A DNA stretch of 64,000 nucleotides from Acanthaster planci (Eukaryota > Echinodermata > Asteroidea > Valvatida > Acanthasteridae): positions 860,053-924,052 of the forward strand of contig NW_019091358.1 of assembly GCF_001949145.1 (NCBI RefSeq). Reading direction: 5' to 3'. The position numbers and the translations under genes were made by a program. The stretch's first letter is position 1, and every line of letters begins with the position of its first letter. Positions 25,264 through 37,029 of the stretch are shown piece by piece. The notes under the pieces are model-generated. The model did no database searches. It had not been told where the DNA came from and saw only the letters and a list, made by a program, of their open reading frames with translations.

Positions 25264-25437
25264 TTTAATGCCGGTTCGTACTGCAGGCGAAAGCGATGCA
25301 AAATTGACGTCATAAAAAAAAATTTGCTGCGAAATTTCGCTCGAGTTAATTTTTTTTCAACTTCTAGGAATTCGCAACGCGAACATTTTATCTGCCTCAC
25401 AAATTCGCGTTCAAGCGAAATATGGACCAGCCTTTAC
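25264..25437. repeat. MITE with AGGCGAAAGCGA-type terminal repeats
   Basis: The left end (GCCGGTTCGTACTGCAGGCG and onward to AAGCGATG) is an imperfect inverted copy of the right end, which ends GCGAAATATGGACCAGCCTT. A TGACGTC word lies just inside the left arm. A related half copy lies at 28073-28165 in opsin A intron 1. The two copies share GGTTCRT, AGGCGAAAGCGA and TTGACGTC. Confidence 0.55.
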
Positions 25438-25577
25438 ACTTGAAAGGTCTAACCCCGATGAAACATTGAAAACCAATTTTGCCCACAATGAGTTTGGTTA
25501 AATAAGCTTCATATTTTGAATTGGGCTTTCCCCTACTTTTTAACATGGATAATATACAAATAAATCTTAATGACTCC

Positions 25578-25735
25578 AATACAGGCGTTTCACAATAGTG
25601 CGCCTCCAAGAGTTTGCAACGCATTGGCTAATCACAATGCGCAAAAACTGTCGACCCAATGCGCGATATCCCGTATTGTGATTGGCCAACGCGTTGCAAA
25701 CTCTTGGAGGCGCGCCATTGTGAATCTCCCGTATT
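25578..25735. repeat. Fold-back element with about 60-base arms
   Basis: Long arms face each other. The left arm contains GCGCCTCCAAGAGTTTGCAA and CGCATTGGCTAATCACAAT; the right arm contains ATTGTGATTGGCCAACGCG and TTGCAAACTCTTGGAGGCGC. The outer ends AATACAGG and CCCGTATT also pair. The short spacer contains CCCAATGCGCGATATC. It is a small non-autonomous fold-back element or MITE. Confidence 0.75.
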
Positions 25736-27237
25736 GAGAACTACTGAGGATAATTTCCTGTGTGTCACATTCTTAAATTTTTTTGAATACAACACCTAAT
25801 CATGAAAAAAATCTCTGGTGATCCGACCGCTCAAATTTGTCGACATTCGAAATCCCTTTCCTCGACTATCACACAACCCCCCCAAAAATTTATTGTGGTT
25901 GTGTGGACAACGAGACACTCCTTTTAACTGATCTTTCCAGATATGATTTCGTGTGTAAAGCGGAAGGGTGCAATCCAAGACATTGTTTTAAGCTTTAATG
26001 TACGGTCTTTCAGTGCTTCCGGGTAAACAACACATGCGAAATCACTCTCATCAGATTCACTGGAATTTTGAGAAATGTATCACTTGACAACATAATTTGA
26101 TAAAAGATTCGTGTCTTTTTCCTAAAATATGAAAGAATGTCAGCTGAAATAACTTCATAGGGAGATAAATGCAACTGCCTTCTTTTAACCAAACACGATT
26201 TTGAACAAGAACATGGTCGGTTCCGATAATTTCAACTGTATAAGGAATCGAGAACACCATATTAAAATTGTGGCCTATTGTTGATATTCCCGAAATGACT
26301 AAAATTATGCCTTATCACCAGTGTGGGACTTATTCTCTTCATTTCATGAAATTCGAAGACCCTTTTTCGCTATTCGTGACACAGGAATGTTATCAACAAA
26401 CAGAGAATTTGACAGAATCACCGTTCGCTGATTTCACCATGAATTTACTTATGCTGGAGTTCAAATACCCTCAGACTGATGAAACATTCAAAGCTCTGAC
26501 AAGAAGAATGACCAGCATTCAGAGGTCGTACCTGCCTTCAGCCGATTGGTTCGAGATTTAGTTGGGTTGGCTTAGTGCACATTTTGTCGACAAAGGTAAT
26601 AGATTGCAAAATATATTTTTTCATTCCAGTAAACTGTACAACTTGTCTTGGTTTCCTGTTACAATTTAAGTTTTCACCAAAGATCACCACAAAATTACTC
26701 TTTAAATTTTCAAGTGCGTACAAGTATACTTAGTTCCAAGGGGCCTCCTTTTTTATCTTTTTAGATTTTCGGAAGTTAGAAGTCAGTATTTAGCACGATA
26801 TTTCTCTTTCAGTGTCGGCATCTTTCAGTTTCAAAAATTAACAAGCTAGGAAGTAATTGCCAGGGGTCTTTTTCGGATTTGATTTTCATGAGTAGCGCAT
26901 GAACTAACAAAATCATTGGTAATTATAAAATATTTGCAAGTTGTTTTCCTGTTCAAAGCTTTCATAAGCGCGCCACCAGGGGTCAACTTCAGGCTGTTTA
27001 ATTTTTCTGGGATCAGGTACCAGTCTATGTGCAAGAGGCAGTCGCGACACACCGCTTAGAGCATCACAGTAAAACCATTGAACAACAAATTGCGTTCTCT
27101 CCATTGCGTGACGCAGTTATAATGAGCTCTGAAGTAAAAGTTGACATGTCTGGAAATAGAACTTCTTTAATGCGAGAAAGCATGCAGTCATCCAAACATT
27201 ACTAAACAGTTGTTTTGCGAACATGCACATGGCTGCG

Positions 27238-27258
27238 CACGTGATACCAATTTTAAAA
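27238..27258 (+). promoter_or_regulatory. Possible opsin A core promoter
   Basis: A CACGTG E-box (27238-27243) is followed 8 bases later by TTTTAAAAGG, a TATA-like word, about 100 bases before the opsin A start codon. The spacing is reasonable for a TATA box and short 5' UTR. This rests on short words only. Confidence 0.3.
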
Positions 27259-27358
27259 GGGCGTCACAGTGACACTTGCTGGTAGAAATCTCGATTTCTT
27301 CGTGTAGTTTTCTATTCCGTGACACCGTGTGTGTAGCCAAATTCAAACTTCTCAGCCC

Positions 27359-27695
27359 ATGGCTGTCACGTTCCCTACAGCCTCCCTGCTTCCGATTGCA
27401 GGTAACGGTTCACAGCTTGGGCCACACCTCAGCCGATCGGGTTATACCTGCCTCGCAGTATACCTGGCGGTGGTCTGCCTACTCAGCGTGGCAGGCAACG
27501 CTGTAGTGATTTTCCTCTACGCACGCTACCAGTCGTTGCACAACGTGGTCAACATCTTCTTGCTGAACATTTGCGTGGCCGATATAATTGTGGCTGTGCT
27601 AGGAACTCCGCTGTCCCTTGCGTCTAGTGTGGCTGGCCATTGGCTGTTTGGTTCCGCCGGCTGCTCCTGGTATGGATTTATTTGTACCTTTTCGG
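27359..27695 (+). CDS. Opsin A exon 1 (N-terminus to TM3), encephalopsin/TMT-like ciliary opsin
   Basis: This begins a 372-aa light-sensing GPCR of the ciliary opsin family, built from five exons: 27359-27695, 30348-30542, 44810-44934, 46694-46933 and 47995-48216. Exon 1 starts at the first ATG of the frame. It encodes an N-glycosylation site (NGS, residues 16-18), TM1 (about 30-54, with the GN motif), TM2 (about 64-88, with LNICVAD) and the start of TM3. Cys102 is equivalent to Cys110 of bovine rhodopsin (disulphide) and Tyr105 to position 113. The exon ends in phase 1 inside TM3 at TTTTCGG|GTAAG, the same place as intron 1 of vertebrate c-opsins. Whether it is OPN3-like or TMT-like cannot be settled by eye. 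Two related first exons lie downstream at 59827 and 61278. Confidence 0.93.
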
Positions 27696-30347
27696 GTAAG
27701 TTTTAACAAACTGTTTAATTTTTCCCAATTTTGCCCTAGTGTTAAAAACTGTCCTAAATATTCCTACCCTAGAGGTTTGGGCGCCCAGTTCAACTTCGAG
27801 GGTAGCCCATACCGGTCTTTTACTTAAACGACGGTGATTGATGTCAATGTATGCTTGTTTGATTAACTTTTTTGGTCACGATTGTGCATGTGAGAAAGTT
27901 AAATACGCGAGTTGACACAATAGTGATGGCTATAATAATGTCACGACGCGGAGATTTACAATGTGCATGTTGTTGCAATGTTCAAGTAAATCAACTAAAT
28001 AATATGGTCTAAGGGAAGTACCCAGTAATCCAGGTCCATAAAATTATATGAGAACACACTGTGTCGCCCGTGAAGGTTGGTTCATGCTTCAGGCGAAAGC
28101 GAAATGAACTTGACGTCGCAAACTATTCGCAGAAAAGTTCACTTGAGTTGAAATGTGCATTTTAGCGTTGTGCCAACGCTATCATATTGAAGGCAGTTTA
28201 TTCGATTTATAAAATCTTAAAAACTGGACTGTCGAATTATCTTTAAATATCTTACTGTAAAGTAAGTTACTAATAGTAACAGACAATCTGTTAAATCTTT
28301 CCGCCCGGACGCGGACATTTCCGAGAAAAGAGAAATTTACTTTTTTCCCTCAATTCGATTTAATACCACAACCATAAATGGGCGTAACCAAAAAATGTGT
28401 GATGCATTTAGCTGTTGGATTCTTTATTAACCGGCTGAAATAAAAGCTGCGAATGCCTCTTTGGTAAAAAGAGATGTATTTCTTAAGCTAAGGGAGAATT
28501 TCATATGAAGCAAGATATGAGACGAACCGAGCCCCCCTGCTTTGTGTTGGTCATTGTCTCACTGGTATCTGAGGAATTCTTTTCAGACGGGGGGGGGAGG
28601 TAACAATAGTCTAGAATGTGTATAGGGATTGGACAAGTTGGGGGGGGGTAAGTATTTCGGTCGCATTTCTTGCTGGATATAGAGAATTTGGGTGAGGTTA
28701 AAATTCAAGTTTAATTATGAAAAGGAATTTACCCGACAGGACCGTTTCACTGCCACCCCTTAAGCTAATGGTATGATCTAAACCGAGCCGGACTGTGCAC
28801 TCGGCTGTCCCTTTTCGAGCTCCGTGTTTTTTTTTCTCGTACAAAATCTGCAATTTCGACACATCGAACCTCTTGTTTTTTTCCGATCAAAATAACTATC
28901 ATGCCCAAAATGCAAGAGTAGTTTCCACCTTTGTTGATTTATAAAGTGTTTATGATGTGCACTGACAGCGTGTGGACGGTTTTTGACCGACGTACTTGCA
29001 TCTGATGAATCACGAGTGTGTGTGGTTGTACAATCGTGCATAAATTATTGTGAACGCGCGGTCTTATTGTGACTGTGTGACTGCGGTCACTTAACTGAAC
29101 GATAAAATTGTTGTTTATTCGACAAAATGGCATTTTGCTTTATTTCTCTCAAAGCATTGAACTAAAAATAAAGCAAATCTATGGAATTGACACAAAGTGA
29201 AAATAGCCCCCAATTCTTCCAATTTCGAAGAAGAAAGTGCAAGTACATGCAAATTGTGTACTCTACCTTCACTATGCCATCTGGCCCGTTGCGTCATGTC
29301 GTTGTGGCACCTTACATGATCTGAAACTTATGCATCGCCCTTCATCCCGTTATTCGTCTCTTTGTCTCATTAAGGGTAGCGAGTGGCTCGTTATAAATGA
29401 CCCCTGGAAGACGTTCTGCTTTGTCTCTTCGTCCGTTTTGAGCAGATGGCTCACTTCTAGGCGGGAATACCAGAAATCTCGATAAAACTCAAATGTACGC
29501 ACATATATGTATTTGATATTTATGAACTCTAGCATGCGTTCCCCCTGTATTCATACATTTAACTTCTTTGTTCAAGGGCTGAGGTTGAATTTGACATCGA
29601 ATTCCCTTTGAAATTAATCATTTTCCCCTTGCAATACAGTGTTATTAAACCCACTTCCATCTTGCTGAAAAGTCTGTGGCCTTCATTTTACCAAAAGAGG
29701 TGAATTCAGTAGACGTGTCAAGGACGAAGACGAGTTAATTATAATACCACAGGGGCAGTGGACCCTTTCTCTTAATCTGCCGCCTGTTTACATTCAAAAA
29801 GGCAAATACAGTCTAATTAAATTATAACCCTAGGGCCTGAAGATGAGGTTCCTAGAGATGACGATTTAGAATTAGTATTTTTGATGACACAGATCCGCGT
29901 TTATTTACATTCTGGTTCAGTCTACCAATTACCAATAAACTTGGCCACGCACACAGACAATAAAAAGAGAGAAGATTAATATTTCCGCGACAATGGCGTT
30001 CTATCCGATGGTAATGATATCCGGCATGTTGATGATTTACCGTAACCCCCTGCCTGTAACCCTTATATCTCGGCAAAATGAATGTCAAAGCATAGTTTGA
30101 ACATCGAGAAAACAACCCCTTCAGAAACTGTTGGACGACTTACACTCAAATTTTTCATTGTTATGTCGGCTAAGACTTAATTGTGGCAGAGAAAAAAGTT
30201 GAAAAAATTCCTCCTTGTTCATCACGTATACGAAAGGAATATGATAGTTTAGAAACGTTGAAACAAATTCTTAGTAAATGTTGATATCATGGGATTTATT
30301 TTAGTGATAACCTCCGTTTGTATAATTTTGTATTTCACCCCAAACAG
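27696..30347 (+). other. Opsin A intron 1 (2.65 kb)
   Basis: This is a phase 1 intron from GTAAGT to CACCCCAAACAG. It holds a half copy of the AGGCGAAAGCGA MITE at 28073-28165 and poly-G runs near 28593 and 28642. No other gene or clear element was seen. Confidence 0.8.
28073..28165 (+). repeat. Half copy of AGGCGAAAGCGA MITE
   Basis: AAGGTTGGTTCATGCTTCAG, then GCGAAAGCGAA and TTGACGTCGC, correspond to the left half of the element at 25264-25437. No matching right terminus was found. Confidence 0.5.
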
Positions 30348-30542
30348 GATGTGCACAAATCGTTGGAATTGCAGCGGTCTCCCTACAGCGGTTTTTCTTC
30401 GTTGTTAAACCATTCGTGGCAAGGAGACTGACGACCGGTGGCGCCCTCGTCTGTGTTGGTTTTACATGGGCGTATTCTCTAGTTGCTGCGCTTCCTCCCG
30501 CTCTCGGATGGAGTGAGTTTGTTCTTGAAGGCGCAGGAACAT
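30348..30542 (+). CDS. Opsin A exon 2 (TM3 to extracellular loop 2)
   Basis: The exon follows CACCCCAAACAG and joins exon 1 in phase to give Gly113. It covers the rest of TM3, intracellular loop 2, TM4 and part of extracellular loop 2 (residues 113-178). The position of the (D/E)RY motif reads Gln126-Arg127-Phe128, within VSLQRFFVVVKPF. The family's KP after the motif is kept. Glu173 is equivalent to Glu181 of bovine rhodopsin, the likely Schiff-base counterion since position 113 is Tyr. The exon ends in phase 1 at GGAACAT|GTAAG. Both intron positions match vertebrate c-opsins. Confidence 0.92.
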
Positions 30543-30587
30543 GTAAGATTACATAATATCATTGTCTTTCCTATGTCTTGGATTGCG

Positions 30588-32123
30588 TACACTGTAAATT
30601 CTAAGCGTTTAACTTCTAAACGCATATAAAACGCAAATCTGTATCTCTTTTTAAACATTTTGACACGTTTATAATTAAATACATACGACATGTTTATATG
30701 CTGAACACACCGTTTTATTGAATAAACATAACGTATGTTTATGATTAAATATAAATATGTGTGTGTGTTTATCGTAATGTAAGGTTTTTGAACACTATTT
30801 AATTGTAAACCCGTTTGTGTGTTTATTACTTTCTACGCGTAAACATGTGTACAGGCTGTAACACTTTTTACACACTTGGACACATTTATATAAAGGGTGC
30901 AGTGCTTATTAACTGCACATTATCGGGTAACGATGACATACACGTGTCCAAGTCATTCGCAGTGACGTGCAGAGTGGCAAGCCAAGTGCTATAACTTTAA
31001 CACGGGATCAACAATGATTGAAATATCGTTGACAGACCTTATTTTTGTTCAGAAAATTATCACCCATCCAAGATTCTGAAAATATCTATCATGTGCACGT
31101 TATATGCACGAACCTGTGTAAGAAACGGATAAAATTAATGCAACTCTGAATTGTCCTACTTCTCTACATTTGCAACTATAACAGCCAGCAGACGTACGGG
31201 GGACGTGGAAAGAGATCGAAGTGAGCATGCGCGTGTGTGTACCAGTGTTGAAGTAGCCTACTCATACTCGTACCCGAACACGAGTACAAGCACAACCGTT
31301 GAACTTGAGTACCAATAAAACTTGAAAGGTTCTCAATTGTGAGTAATCGAAAAAAAAAAACAGGTACTCGGTACACACTTGTAATTTGTCCTCGAACTCG
31401 TCCTTAAACTCGACAAATTGTAATTGATTATCTCGATCCCAGTTGCGCAATACTCGAAAAGAAATCGGGATTTTTTTGATACTAAACTTTGACCCAAAAT
31501 TTCACAGAGTGTAAGCTACACTTTACAAGTCACGCAGTATTTTTGTCGACGCTAAATCGAGTATTCGTGAATGGGTGTTGGCGCTTGGCCGTGCTTGCAG
31601 TGTTGTCGGTGTACATTCTTTTAACTAACAATGCAAATTTCCGTAATTTTTTAGTTTTACAATGTACGCGGGTGTACTCGATTATGTTTGTACTCGTACT
31701 CGGCCCGTACTCGGACTGTGAAAAACTCGAACCCGGAGTTTTGGTCCAGAACTCGACTAAAATGTAACTCCGCCTGCATTCGGCACGGTGTGTACTCGGA
31801 AAACTCGGTGCTCGAATTTTGGTACTCGACTGCGTCTCTGGTGTGTACCATTAAAGCGCATGCGCCTTGTTGTTTCTTAAACTCTGCGTCCATGTACTAT
31901 ACGTTATATTAGCTTAAATTACAACATGAGATTTGAATTTCATCGGCACTAAAGAGTGTTGGCGGGAAAAAGAACAAATCGCGTTTTAAGCCGCTATAAT
32001 CAGGCGTTTAATGTTGCGATGATATATACATTAAACACGTTCACGTGTAAACACACCACGTGTTCAAATGTTTAATGTGTTTAGTTTATAAACGTGTCAA
32101 ACGTTCTTGGGTTTTACAGTGTA
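30588..32123. mobile_element. TIR element with ACACTGTAAA ends
   Basis: The left end TACACTGTAAATTCTAAGCG faces a right end GTTCTTGGGTTTTACAGTGT; the first ten bases of the TIR pair and the rest matches imperfectly. Inside both ends are clusters of AAACGTGT/AAACACGT-type words in both orientations (30610-30860 and 32015-32105), like subterminal repeats of DNA transposons. The interior is interrupted by a younger hAT-type insertion at 31243-31840. No transposase is visible, so the element is non-autonomous. Confidence 0.5.
31243..31840. mobile_element. Non-autonomous hAT-type element filled with TACTCG-type repeats
   Basis: The element starts CAGTGTTGAAGTAG and ends CAGTCGAGTACC in reverse-complement context (right end GGTACTCGACTGCGTCTCTG). 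The termini pair at 9 of the first 14 positions, including the CAG/CTG ends. It is flanked by a perfect 8-bp direct repeat GTGTGTAC (31235-31242 and 31841-31848), the target-site duplication length of hAT transposons. Much of the 598-bp interior is made of TACTCG, ACTCGA and CTCGAA words in both orientations. No coding. It is nested in the TIR element 30588-32123. Confidence 0.65.
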
Positions 32124-33924
32124 CAAGTTATAGAGGTCGTGTTCACTCCTTTCACTTAGTTTGTGTGCATGCACTAAAATTCGGCAAAGGCGTCACTTTC
32201 GCTTGTTCAAATAGCGACGCCAGCCACCAAACGACTATACAGAAATCTGTCAACGGAGATCGTCCGTATTGTGTACAAGTTTGTTGAATTTATACCAAGA
32301 GAAATGAAATCAGACTTCAGATTTGTGAGCATTTTTGGAAACTGAGTGATTTTCGTTTTCACGAAGGAGCACCCAGTGCACTCCAGCACTTCCAGTGCGC
32401 AGTCCGTTCATTTTCGTTTTCTCAAATTGACATCAGTATCTTTGTTTTAGTAGTTAAAATGAAGTTTAATTTAAATTCTGGTGTGGGGCACCAAGCGTGG
32501 AAGGATCAAATGATCGTTAAACCTTTCAAATATTTTTTCCCTATACAGAATTACCTTGACAAGCTTGTGTGCTAGTTCGTGAAAACGAAAATGTTTTCAC
32601 GAACTGACATTCACTTGCAACTGAGTGTTAGTTCGTGATGTCGGTGGCAATAAGTGACCTTTCGGAGAAAATGGGGTGAAAGATGTCTGTGTACGTTACT
32701 TTTCTGAACGTAAAAAGGGTATTTTATAATCAAAATTTTAAATCGTTCTCCAGTTTTTCCACATATGCTGCATTTCTTGGTAATTGAAAACGTGTTTGAG
32801 AAAGGATACCATGTTAATACTTAAGCCACTGCGAATTGTCCATTGTTAGTTCGATCAATTTCGCTCTCTGTCGGTTGATGGTCGGCCATGATATATATGT
32901 GCACATCTGCACGTTCATGTACATGTACCCTTCAACGCACGTATAGATGCACTAACACGGACAAAATGGTTTTCGTGCAAAATATTTAATTTGCAATAAC
33001 CTGAAAATACTACCGATGTTTTCATCGGGTCTTAATACACACGGCACTTTGTTTGGATAAAGTGGAGAAGTGCTGTTACAATGGGAAAGACCGTGGGCGT
33101 ATTTTCTGTCCAGTCTGGTCATTTGGTTTTTTTTTTTTTTGGATAACTTTTTTTAGAATTTGTTTCAAATTTTGTGGAACTTAATCAACCCTGTAACTAA
33201 GAGTCCATGGCTTTAAACTTACTTCAAGTGTCCGCATCACTAACTTTCTAAACAATAAATAATTAAACAATAAAATAATCCGGAATACGTAAACTTAAAC
33301 TATATTGGGTCCACCACGGTTTGTTTGTATGCACCAGACTAGTCTTTGCGCTCTGTGGCGTTAGCCCCCTGCACTCTCTAGCTTGCTAGTCCCCACAATT
33401 AACGGTTATTGCTCCAGACTAGTAGAGGCTACATCTGGGGTACTTCACGGTCAATGCGTCTCTATCAGTCGGCGTGGACCGCTGTGTGGTGCGCTCGGCA
33501 CCAGACTATGTAGGAAGTATGGACCTGTCTTGTGTCATACGCTACATTAGCTCCGGCTAAAGTGCCGTCTACAAAAAAAATAAATATTACACAATGCAAC
33601 TAAATATCTCAAATCAACACACACGTGTATCAAAAGACAAATGCTATATCAGAGCTATCACTCTCATTGAATGAATCTAGCATCACAAAAATGTCTCAGA
33701 ATAAGTCGCATCTTCTCCTTCATTATTTTTTAGTTATCATTATTTTAACTTAAGAGTTACGGAGCAAACATTAAATTACAATCCCGCTTCTAATTTCTAG
33801 TAAAGCGGATATCTTATCGCGATAAGCCCAAAGCAACTTAGTCACCAGACTATTCTCTTGTTTAAGCCAGGTTTCAGACAATATTTTCAAAAATCATAAT
33901 TATGCACATTTTTGGGGTTGTGTT

Positions 33925-34093
33925 GCGTACACAATGCGTTCATGTGTTTCACTTTCACGGGCACAAAAATCGACTCCATTAACGTGACACACGTATGCGT
34001 TGCGTTTGGCCGTCAAAATCGCCCCAGGAGCGATTTTGACGGATACGCAACGCTTGGCGCAAGTGTTGACACGCACATGGAAAGGCGCCTTTA
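33925..34093 (-). repeat. GGCGCCTTTCC MITE, copy 1
   Basis: This is an inverted copy of the element at 55219-55406. It contains the internal hairpin CGTCAAAATCGC...GCGATTTTGACG (about 34011-34042) and ends in GGAAAGGCGCCTTTA. The opposite terminal repeat is missing, so the copy is truncated at its left side. Confidence 0.65.
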
Positions 34094-36128
34094 GGCTTGC
34101 TTAGCACGCGCGACCAATTTTTTGTTTGAATCCTACATAGGCCTATCCTGATTTTATGGAAAGCCATCTGCCTGTTAATTTATAATAATTACAAATTTTC
34201 GGGCGTCTTCCGCTCCTTATCAGGTACGACTGTTAGTATCCGGTTCGTAAGTATGACGTCACTTCAGTTTTATACTAGTACACCACGCCCATTGCATATC
34301 CTAGAGTTACACGGAACTGGAACTTCAACCTCAACTCAACTGAACCTGAGTGTCCATCCAATGGGAGCTTGTCACCAGTGGTGTGTGCGCGTGTACGACA
34401 AAGTCGCTAACGAACCAACCTCGTTCCCAAAGGTACAATCTTGCCGTGTTGGTTCCCAACATGCTTGGCCGATCTACCGCGCACGCAACCCATGGAGCCG
34501 AGGCTATATACAGACAGCGCGTTTCATACAAAACCTGCATAATTCACGTCATTGAATAACCTTTTTTGCTACTCAGTGGTACCTGTTGAATAGAACTTTA
34601 TTTTTCTCGACTGTTTCCGCCCCCCATTTCCTAGGAAGAGGCAAATAATGTATGGGGACGGGAAGCAGTCTAACATTGCATAGTACAAATCTGTTTCACA
34701 AAATGAAAGGCGTCAATAGGCGACCAGGACCTACATAAATTTCGTTCTCCAAACAGAAGAGGTTTTATGCAGGTGCATGTATATTGTATAAAGCGAATTA
34801 TGAATGTTTCACATAGGCCTACGTGCAAGGGTGAGAATGATTTCATTTGGTGACAAAGGAAATGTTCGATTTCACTCGGCTTGGCCTTGTGGAATCGAAC
34901 ATTTCATCTGTCTCCCCATGAAGTCTTATACCACTGCACTCATAAACATTCATTATTTTGAATAATATTCTTCGATTGCGTAGAAACGCGGACCCCGCAG
35001 ATACGCGTAACGCCCAACTTTCATCATCGCAACAAACGCGGAAAATTTGCCATGACCTGTCGACTGGACGTTAAGCACCAGACTGAGCTAGTTCCAACTT
35101 TCTGATAGTTATCTTGTTTATTTCTCCGTCGTTGAGGCATTAGTCAATATTTCAATGCTAATCTCCTGAAATTGCCCGCTGTTTCTCCTCAGCATAGTGC
35201 CGTTTACTTTCCTTTAACGTTTTCGTACACTCTTTCACCGAGGGATGTCGCTGTCTTCCCTATGTAGTTTTTCTCCACACCCTTTACACGTAACCTGGTT
35301 TATCACTTCTCTCTGCTTGCATGTGCATTGCCTATTTCATTATCGCTGACACATTATACACGCTGTGTCTAGGCATTTCTCCCCGGAAATGAGTTAGACA
35401 TCATGAATATGTCCTTTTCTCTTGTACCAGAATGTTCCGCTATTTTTGCCTTCTGTCACATGTCCGGCCTGCTAATAAGATATTCACTGCACTGTTTCCG
35501 TGGGTTCCGTATTATCTGCAGGCCATCGGTTTTGAAAATTAAAAGGAATATCAATATTCTGGTCACTTATCTGACTAGAGTTATGAGCAATGTATGGTCA
35601 GGAAGAGACGCAATAATTAATGCTATACGATGGAAGAAAGGGTGTGTTTTGGTAATCTCGTAGCAGAAACCTGTTTAACGTCAAAGCAGTAATTTGGAAC
35701 ATGTTTAAGGGCGCCGACAAAAGCGCAGAACCAGGACAGCATTTGGCAAAGACAAGGCACAAGAAGCAGACAACCGTCACTGTTGCTCTCTCTTTCCTTT
35801 TTCTTGAAGAAAGCACCTCTTTTGATAATGATATTTGAAAGGCGACAACGATCGTCTGTTTATTTCTTGCCATTTTGAACGGGTGCTGAACCAACTCCAA
35901 CCTTTGGTTCTCCTTTGGTCGGAACAATGACGTCACACAGGAACAATTGAAGTCACGAAAACGCTTAACAAATGACCAAAGCTGAAAACACGTTCATGGT
36001 TCAGGTCGCCAAAATACGCCCCAGTCCTACCCATGAGTACAGAATAAAAACACTAGATCGGCAGGGCGTGGATAAGCGCCCATTCACTGTGCGATGACTG
36101 TACGCAAAAGGAGAGATATATACATTGT

Positions 36129-36257
36129 ATCCGCCCTGCATTCGAAACTGTTGCCTGGAGCTAGGTCTAGATTCTCACTCCATTGGAAATTACGGGGAAA
36201 CGCAGACAATAGACATTGTCGTGGTTCTGGAAGCCCGTTTCAGACACGACGACCTTA
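36129..36257 (-). repeat. TAAGGCCGTGTCCGAAAC-type MITE, copy 1
   Basis: In reverse complement this segment begins TAAGGTCGTCGTGTCTGAAA, continues CGGGCTTCCAGA, AATGGAGTGAGA and TCTAGACCTAGCTCCAG, and ends near CCGCCCTGC's complement. It is a diverged, oppositely oriented copy of the element at 56131-56254. Confidence 0.6.
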
Positions 36258-37029
36258 TAAAATAACAATACCAAGGGTTTCAATCAAGCAAGGCATGGCG
36301 GGAATCAATATATGGCGCATCAAGATCGTACCCATGGGAATGAGGTCATCTTTAACATGACAAGGAGCACGAAACGCTCTAATAAATAACAACTAACAAG
36401 ATGCCGTCCTTATCAGTTTGTTGGAAGACTCCCTGCTTGGTTCTGAGACGTCACAACTAGGTCTATGCTGAAATCACAGACACCAGAGGAAGAAAAACCT
36501 CGATGGGAAATGTTCGGTATCACCCAATGTCACGTGACCAGGACTGGAGGAATTCCTCCAGTTTTCCGGAAATAGCCGAAATATTCCGAAGTCACCCCGT
36601 CTACATTCTGCATTTTCGGATGGTACCGTTGATGTTCGGTTATCCCCGTCGGGTAGGTGGGCTTGTTGAACGTAAACCGTCAACAATCATGCATTGGCAT
36701 GTAACAACGAAGTTACAAACAACTTACTTGTTGATGGGTGTGTGCGTGAAAGGAATGTTACTGTCCAAGAATTCACCAACTAAAAAGTTTTCGAAAATAC
36801 TTATGGATGATTTTGAATTTTCTGCGATTTTTTCAAGTGCGCCTCATTAGGGAACGCTCACCTGAATTTGAACAAAACGTATGGGAATGAAATCGAAAAC
36901 ATCCGGGCTTTCAACTTGTGACCTCTGACCCTTGCGTCATATCTATTTATATCCGTGGGTGATGCCTGACCTAAGATTCTTTATCAAGGGTTGTCAGGGA
37001 ATCTCTAGGTAGGGAACCAGACTACTTAT

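Larger units (their letters stand above)
16469..27358. other. Intergenic region between ZC3H14 and opsin A
   Basis: No conserved coding exon was recognised in these 10.9 kb. The region begins with the ZC3H14 3' UTR and ends with the opsin A promoter. Between them it holds hAT-like termini, a conserved-domain SINE-like fragment, two short telomere-word repeats, inverted repeats and MITEs, each listed separately. The remaining open frames (for example 26268-26561, 97 codons) have no recognisable domain or splice context. Confidence 0.6.

Noticed and set aside
26268-26561. 97-codon open frame with protein-like composition
   Set aside because: No domain and no credible splice sites or promoter; may be a decayed mobile element piece.
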